Assembly: GCA_014925825.1 (NCBI GenBank)
Contig: JACGCK010000018.1
Coordinates: 186,001 to 250,000, forward strand
Reading direction: 5' to 3'
From: Pholiota molesta
Taxonomy: Eukaryota; Basidiomycota; Agaricomycetes; Agaricales; Strophariaceae
DNA length: 64,000 nt
The notes below the pieces were generated by a model, which saw nothing but the letters and a program-made list of their open reading frames with translations, was not told the origin of the DNA and made no database searches. Made by a program: the position numbers and the translations under genes. Of the stretch, positions 58,058 through 64,000 are shown piece after piece; the stretch's first letter is position 1, and the number at the start of each line of letters is the position of its first letter.

Positions 58058-58230
58058 CCTCAAAACGATGGGATGGAAAGGGGTTAGAAGGAAGGCGATG
58101 CGCGTGGGAGCGATAACGAGTTTGTGATGTCCTGTATTTATGCTTCGCCATAAAGGTACCACGTCAATGACAGCGTTCAAGAATAGAACGCCGGATGTAG
58201 TCTTATAATAATACGACCTCGCGGCCATCC

Positions 58231-58748
58231 GTTATGAGTCACAATCCAAATGCCAGAGAAGCGCCCATGAGAATCTACCCTTGTCCATGCTTGCTTTCTA
58301 AACGCGTAGTCAAAGTAGAAGTTCTCATGATTCATGATTGGAATGCGCAGGGGGCGGAGAAGGAAGATACATGCCGATACGTATACGTAGAAGGGCCCAG
58401 CAGATATGTATAGCCCAGGTAGCCAGAAGAGCGAAGAACACCAGCAGCCATTCAGCCTGAAGACCCAGGTCCTGCACACGCAGACATCCGTTATGAGTCA
58501 CAATCCAAATGCCAGAGAAGCGCCCATGAGAATCTACCCATATCTATGCTTGCTTTCTAAACGCGCAGTCAAAGTAGAAGGTCTCATGACTCATGATTGG
58601 GATGCGCAGGCGGTGGGGAAGCAAGGTACATGCCGATACGTATACATAGTGGAAGGGCCCGTCAGATATGTATAGCCCAGGTAGCCAGAAGAGCGAAGAC
58701 CACCAGCAGCCATTCAGCCTGATGACCCAGGTCCCGCACAAACGAACA
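58231..58748. repeat. Tandem duplication, period 259 bp, covering the glyoxal oxidase 3' end
   Basis: Unit 1 (58,231-58,489) and unit 2 (58,490-58,748) both begin GTTATGAGTCACAATCC and end near GACCCAGGTCC. Unit 2 contains the last 29 codons of the glyoxal oxidase gene, including its C-terminal membrane segment, plus 3' flank. Unit 1 carries a second copy of that coding end in non-genic position. The units differ by a few percent. Confidence 0.9.
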
Positions 58749-61151
58749 CGCGCCGCTCTGCAACCGTTGAGCAGTAACAGCACCGTCACTCCCGATCATC
58801 GAAGACGCAGGAAGAAGCTCAACCGCAAGGACCGTTTGCGGCCCAATAGCACCTGAGCCAACCATCACCTCGACGCCGACAGAAGGCACGCCGCTGACCA
58901 CGACGAAGAGAAACGCAGGCCCAGGGGCGAGGATAGCGGGGTTGGGCGGCAGCTGAGAGACGTGCAGGACCGCCGTGGTGTTGCTGTACGCAGTGTACGT
59001 TGAATCTAGCACGACCATGCGTTGGCCCATGCTCTGCGGATGAGTTTCCGTCAGCTCTGCCCAACACGAATTTCGACTAGATGTTGGTTTTACCATTGAA
59101 TGCGTGGAGTACCCTGGACGGAGAACTGCCACTGTCGCGTTTGCCACATTCCTCACATCGCCAAAGAGATCCTCAGAGTCTAACAGAACGTCGAAAGAAG
59201 AGCCGCCGTAGGTGAGCTGATCCAAAAGACCCTGCGGCTGAGGACGCCGCTCGTTATAGTACGACGGATAGAACTTCTCCGTGCGGTATTCAGTAGGATA
59301 CTTCACATCAGGACCAGCAGTATAATCCGCGTTGGGATTCGAGCCAGAGACAAATACAGAGCCTATGAGGATTCACGGAGAAGCATCAAATTATGTCCCA
59401 AGGAAAACTGACAAAACATACCATCAGGAAGTAGAATCGCCGTGGAATGGTACATGCGCGGGACTGTACTAGGAGAGAAGCCTTGACTAGACCAGCGACT
59501 ACCAGCAGGCGCATCAGGGTCGTAGAGAACAGGAGTCAACACGGGTTCATCAGCGTAAGACTGTCCAATCGCCCAGGAGTTCGTTCCATAGCCAGCCGTA
59601 CCTGTGGCTTGCCGATCAAAGCAGGAATCATAGAAAGCGTTTGAGAGAATTACGCACCGGTTTGGGCGCCGTTGATGCAGAGGACCTTTCCGTTGGGGAG
59701 CAAGACGAAGTTGGTCATGCTGCGCTGTACCGGCAAGGGGTCATCTTGGATATAAGACGGCGAAAAGTCAGGTGTAATCTTGACGCAAGACGTCGACGCG
59801 GGCTGTGCGATGATCACGAAGTCCGGATCCGTCCACCTGGAAAGTCACGTTGCAAGCGATATCATGTAAACAAGGCAATGCTTACTTGTCTGTTGCGATG
59901 TTGGACCCTCCGCAGAACATGATAGTCGCCGTCCAATTATTCGCAGGCGTCAGAGGCATCATCGCCGTACCAGCACTAGCAGGATACGTTCTGACCGCAT
60001 CGGGCATATTGTCCAATGGCGTTTCGACATGCGTTTGATGATCGAGAAGGACGGTGGACCACATAGCCTGGACGAATAACTTTCCGGAAGGAAGGAGCCA
60101 CGTCAAGGGATACAGGTTCGCCGGTAGTGTGGTTTGAAGGATATTCGACGTGACGGGCGGGCCTGTGGATGGGAAGAATTCGTATGTTGGATTCGACTGC
60201 GAAGCGTCATTGACGTATCCGCCATTTTTGCACCCTCCAAGCTAGGCAAGGGTGAGCGATGCACTAAGAACGGGTTGCCACGTACTATGATGGCACTACC
60301 GTCTTGGAGAGTTTCACTGTAAGGATGTACTTGAGCTTGGAGTTGCAGCCGCAGAGGATGTACACGCTCACACGGTAGGGTACCAACGCTTTCCAATAAT
60401 CGCAGGGGAAATAGACCATTCACAATCGTCCTCAGAATGCGGCGTCAACAATCTTTGAGGACATCAGCAGATTACCGTCCAGCAGAGCTGTCGACTCACC
60501 GAATACTGGAGCAGATCCATCATCGTTAGAAACTATAAGTAAAGGCATGAAATGACATACGAGCGGCGTCCATCAGCGTCATAATAGGGCCCCGAACTCC
60601 CATCTTGCACATCAGCGGGCTGACCTCCAACGGTTACCGCTTGATTGCCCCCAACACTGATCCATGTCCCGTTTCCAAGAACGGTCCCACCCTAAATAGT
60701 CATAACGAGCGTGTTCAGGCGGCAACAGTGCTGTAGACTTACCGCGCAGAACGAGTTTGTTATGACTTCCATGGGTCGTTGGCTATTATCTCCCAACCGG
60801 TATTCTGGCGCAAGGACCTCGAGTTATAGAAAAAATGTTCGGGCAGAAGATTAACACACCAGACCCCCAGGCGGGATGACCATTAACTTGTGTCGGATTG
60901 TTTTGAACTTTGTCGAGAATATATAGTTTGTCCGAGCGACCGACGAAGACCTAAGGATAGATAAGCTTTATCCATAGAAATAGACTCAATTAACTAGAGC
61001 TCACTTGCTGGGAGCTAACAATCGAGTCAGGGATCATTTCGAACGTCCCTACGTCGCCTACGTGCGTTGGTTGGCCTGGCGGGGAATCTACTGGAAGGGA
61101 TAACGCCAGCGTGTACGGAAAAAGGAGGGCTGCAAGGTAGACGTGGTACAT
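58662..61151 (-). CDS. Glyoxal oxidase-like copper radical oxidase with C-terminal membrane segment
   Basis: Extracellular copper radical enzyme that oxidises small aldehydes to acids and releases H2O2, feeding peroxidases in wood decay. The signal peptide is MYHVYLAALLFPYTLALS. Motifs in order: VGDVGTFEMIPDSIV, VFVGRSDKLYILDKV, NSFCAGGTVLGNGTW (cysteine expected to cross-link with the radical tyrosine), KRWYPT-VETLQDGSAII (joined by an intron whose donor is GTGAGC near 60,368), LGGCKNGGYVNDASQSNPTY, MFCGGSNIAT, and YHSTAILLPDG-SVFVSGSNPNADY. The galactose-oxidase-like C-terminal domain follows (YRTEKFYPSYYNERRPQP). It ends HQAEWLLVVFALLATWAIHI, a membrane anchor. About eight or more short introns; reads intact. 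A tandem duplication overlaps its 3' end. Confidence 0.92.
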
Positions 61152-61204
61152 GAGTGTTTGTCTTAGATATTGGGTATAGTATGAGAGGATTATTTGAAGA
61201 TAAT

Positions 61205-61836
61205 GTAGCTTTGTAGGTCGGGAGTAGTATGGACAAGTTCAAGTTCAAGTTGAGTCGAAGGAAAACGGAAACTCGTCAATTCGAGGGCGGTCACATCACA
61301 TGATTTCACTAACGCGTATCGTGTTCAACGGTGTTGCGCGGCGCGGCGGAATCTGGCGGGACGTTGAGCACTGTTGAGCAATGCATTCAACACAATAAAA
61401 AGAATAGAACACAGATTCCATGAGGCGACAGCTGAGAAAATTGGAGGGAATAACAATGCAGGATGTAATTATCAGTATCAAAAAAGCAACAGATGGAAAA
61501 AGGATATCAGGCAACGCAGCAACGGTATCATGTAAAGAATCCTTTTTGCTGCAGGTATTGCTCGTGTTCCTCTCGGTGTGCTTCAACTCGTTTATCCACT
61601 GATGAGCGCCATACAGGGACAGCGATCTTCACAAAAATCTTAGTGAGCTTCCCCGCGGCACAAAGTGAGGCGAGAAATGAACGCACAAAAGCTACCATAT
61701 CAGAAAGCGCGTCCAAAAGCCAATTGTTCCTCGGGGCAGCCCCACGCGTGCCGGCACTAAACAGACTCGTAATAACATCGCCCGTAATATGTCCATGTCC
61801 CTTCACTACCCCTAAGCGGCGTCAGCGTCAGTTGGT
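61205..61836 (-). pseudogene. Duplicated 3' end of the 3-ketodihydrosphingosine reductase gene
   Basis: Two terminal exons of the neighbouring gene. The first reads GHGHITGDVITSLFSAGTRG and APRNNWLLDALSDMVAF. The second, after a 60-nt intron, reads IAVPVWRSSVDKRVEAHREE and ends GFFT, stop at 61,528. The coding end (61,806-61,528) is still open, but there is no upstream part: the breakpoint lies at about 61,836 inside an intron. Sequence left of it (61,205-61,400) is also duplicated, at about 62,255-62,410. Confidence 0.85.
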
Positions 61837-62800
61837 AAGTGCACCTTCGGCGTACGATCAGAGCACATCTGGGCCGTATACCACGTCTTGACCACGTCTA
61901 CCACGCAGATCCCAGTTCATCGCCAACCTCGCCGCCCGCACCCCAGCATACGCCCTCCACCGATATCGGTACCAGCGTCGTGCGAGCCGAGCGTCATACA
62001 CCACGGCACTTGATGGGCCCCGAGCGCCGTTCAACATCCAGATCGCACCGATAGGCTGAGAGCAAGGCAGGGTGGTCCATGCGCAGGTGGTCCATGCGCA
62101 CCACGGCGCGCGGAAACTAAGCAGCAACAGCGATAGCATGCCAGCAGCACCACAGCGACATACACCACGGCACTCGATGAGCCGGCCAGCGCCGTTCAGG
62201 CTGAGAGCGAGTCAGCGTGGTCCATGTGCACCATGGCGCGCAGAAACCAGGGTAGAATGGGTATGGACAAGTTGAAGTTGAGTTGAAGTTGATGGAAAAC
62301 GGAGTTCGTCAATCCGAGGGCAGTCACATCACATGAATTTGCTAACGCGCGTCGCGTAACACCACCAGCGAAGTTCGAGAACGTTGAGCACTGCTGGGCA
62401 GAAGTGGGTATGGGAAGTCGCGTGTTTAGGATCTGCTCAGATAATTCCTTCCTCCAATACCGCACCTGCTGGTCCATGGAAGTACGTGCGCGTTGATAAG
62501 TATTTAATTTAAATTGAGGGTGTCTTCTCGACTTGGGTGTACACTACGTCTCCGTGGGGGATAATTGAAGCTTGAGGCCTCGAGGAGCGGACGTAAGTAA
62601 CTTAGCTGTGTCCTTCTATGGTAATCACCGTAATATTATCCTACCATAGATAAGTACATACCCTCTGAAGGAACTGAAGAGTGTCTACGTGATCCACGCC
62701 ATAAACGCACCGAAGCTTTTGAATTGCTTCACGCTTCCAGAACTCGAAGCCCACTGGCCAAGTCCAGCTTTTCATCTAATTATTCGACACAATTAATAGA
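61837..62800. repeat. Locally duplicated spacer between the two reductase 3' ends
   Basis: A stretch of about 130 bp near 61,990-62,120 recurs, diverged, at about 62,155-62,250 (shared CATACACCACGGCACT, GCGCCGTTCA, GTGGTCCATGNGCACCA). A GTGGTCCATGCGCA doublet occurs at about 62,070-62,095. From about 62,255 the sequence matches 61,205-61,400, then about 390 bp are unique before similarity to the reductase 3' flank resumes. No gene recognised. Confidence 0.6.
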
Positions 62801-62924
62801 TTAGAACACAGATTCCATGAGGCAATAGTTGAGAAAGCGGAGGGGATAACAATACAGGATGTAATTATCAATATCAAAAGGCAACAGATGGAAAATGGGT
62901 ATAAGATAACGCAGCATAATGGTA

Positions 62925-64000
62925 TCATGTAAAGAATCCTTTTTGCTGCAGGTATTGCTCATGTTCCTCTAGGTGTGCTTCAACTCGTTTATCCACTGAT
63001 GAGCGCCATACAGGGACAGCGATCTTCACAAAATATTAGTGAGCTCCCCCGCGGCACAAAGTGAGGGAAGAAATGAACGCACAAAAGCTACCATATCAAA
63101 GAGCGCGTCCAAAAGCCAATTGTTTCTCTGGGCAGCCCCACGCGTGCCGGCACTAAACAGACTCGTAATAACATCGCCCGTAATATGTGCATGTCCCTTT
63201 ACCACCCCTAAGCGGCGTCAGCATCAGTCGGTATATTCAAAATTCAACAAGTATAACCCATATACCTTTATAGAGCACCTGTGCGGCCTGCTCGGCCGTG
63301 GTACCCTCATCTGTGCTCTCAATTTTCTTTACAATATCCGGCTTCGTCTTGTTCTCTTCGTCATACCCAGGCGTATACATTGTCGCCGGGAAGTAGACGT
63401 GAACGTCGATTCCATAGAGCATCAACTCAGAGTGCAGTGTATCCGCCAGTCCTATACGCAGATTTCAAATTAATAGTTGTACGACAGAGCCCTTCGCTCA
63501 GGCGGCTGACCTCGTAATGCATGTTTCCCCGGGGAATATGATGCAAAGCCCAGGAAGGACATGTAACCGAGAGTAGATGAAATGAGGACAATCTTAGCGC
63601 CCTTCTTCCGCTCTTTCGCCATTTTCTTCGCCGCAGCCTACGTTGTCCAAACCGTCAACGCAGTCTTTACAACAGAAGATAGGAAACACGCACCCAGCTG
63701 GTCCATGCCTGCACCCAATATGCGTTCGACATGCCCTCCATCAAATCCCTCTCCTCCATCTCAACAAAGAACATCGGCTTAGAGCTGCCTGCGCACGTAA
63801 ACACTGCGTCAGGCGACTCGCCTTCATATGGCTCGCACACCGCATCGAGAGCTACGGTCGCGTCGGATCCCGATCCCAGTGCGTATGAGTATACATAGAA
63901 CCTTTGAGCTGGCGATACGCGTAGTTTCTATGTATGAGTGTATGTAAATAACTAGAAAGCTCGAGATTGCAGGCTTATTCACCTCAAGCGACTCGAGCGC
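62925..64000 (-). CDS. 3-ketodihydrosphingosine reductase (TSC10/KDSR-like), 5' end outside the window
   Basis: Short-chain dehydrogenase of the ER membrane that reduces 3-ketodihydrosphingosine with NADPH, the second step of sphingolipid synthesis. Visible parts, reading leftward: SGSDATVALDAVCEPYEG and DAVFTCAGSSKPMFFVEM, EERDLMEGMSNAYWVQAW, (intron) AAAKKMAKERKKGAKIVL and ISSTLGYMSFLGFASYSPGK. The last has the catalytic S and the Y-x-x-x-K (YSPGK). Then HALRG, (intron) LYGIDVHVYFPATMYTPGY, TAEQAAQVLYKG, (intron) GHAHITGDVITSLFSAGTRG, and (intron) IAVPVWRSSVDKR to the stop at 62,925. The NADP-binding Rossmann motif lies beyond the right edge. The C-terminal hydrophobic part fits membrane association. 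Its 3' end is duplicated at 61,205-61,836. Confidence 0.9.

Overview
The window is fungal, from a mushroom-forming basidiomycete (Agaricomycetes, probably a wood or litter decayer). The evidence is dense short GT-AG introns of about 48-60 nt, a CxC2-type KDZ transposase, a chromodomain Ty3/gypsy element, a NACHT receptor with an Agaricomycete-style N-terminus, MYND, WSC and DUF4238 families, and two extracellular peroxide-producing oxidase types (GMC oxidoreductase and glyoxal oxidase). No rRNA, tRNA or CRISPR array was recognised. Exon boundaries come from reading frame, splice signals and recalled family motifs, not transcripts.

Left part, about 1-31,700, is repeat-rich and rearranged. It holds a nearly complete KDZ transposase (137-3903), one copy of an unrecognised 9-exon gene (5736-7556), an unidentified coding relic (8.2-8.6 kb), a decayed GMC oxidoreductase copy (9.5-10.1 kb), a very young chromovirus with 246-bp LTRs (12,965-19,196), a NACHT receptor gene on the minus strand (20,193-23,045), and a second copy of the unrecognised gene (27,350-29,298). 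Short relics of the same sequences recur between them.

Right part, about 31,900-64,000, is gene-dense. In order it holds a secreted GMC oxidoreductase with a hydrophobic C-terminal tail, a small basic membrane protein, a NACHT relic, a MYND zinc-finger protein (minus), a two-WSC-domain secreted protein with a 7-nt micro-exon, cofactor-independent phosphoglycerate mutase (glycolysis), a multi-pass membrane protein, an F-box protein (minus), three low-complexity proteins (two of which share a C-terminal motif), a DUF4238 protein (minus), a glyoxal oxidase (minus), and the 3' part of 3-ketodihydrosphingosine reductase (sphingolipid synthesis; minus, running off the window), whose last exons are duplicated next door.

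Functionally, the housekeeping and secreted-enzyme genes read cleanly, while frameshifts sit in the transposons, the NACHT gene and the MYND gene. The best candidate for something undescribed is the 9-exon gene family. Its two copies lie 21.6 kb apart, keep long reading frames and a shared upstream region, and one copy has gained an in-frame exon duplication. The retroelement carries a clear self-priming signal, and three GC-AG introns can be inferred.
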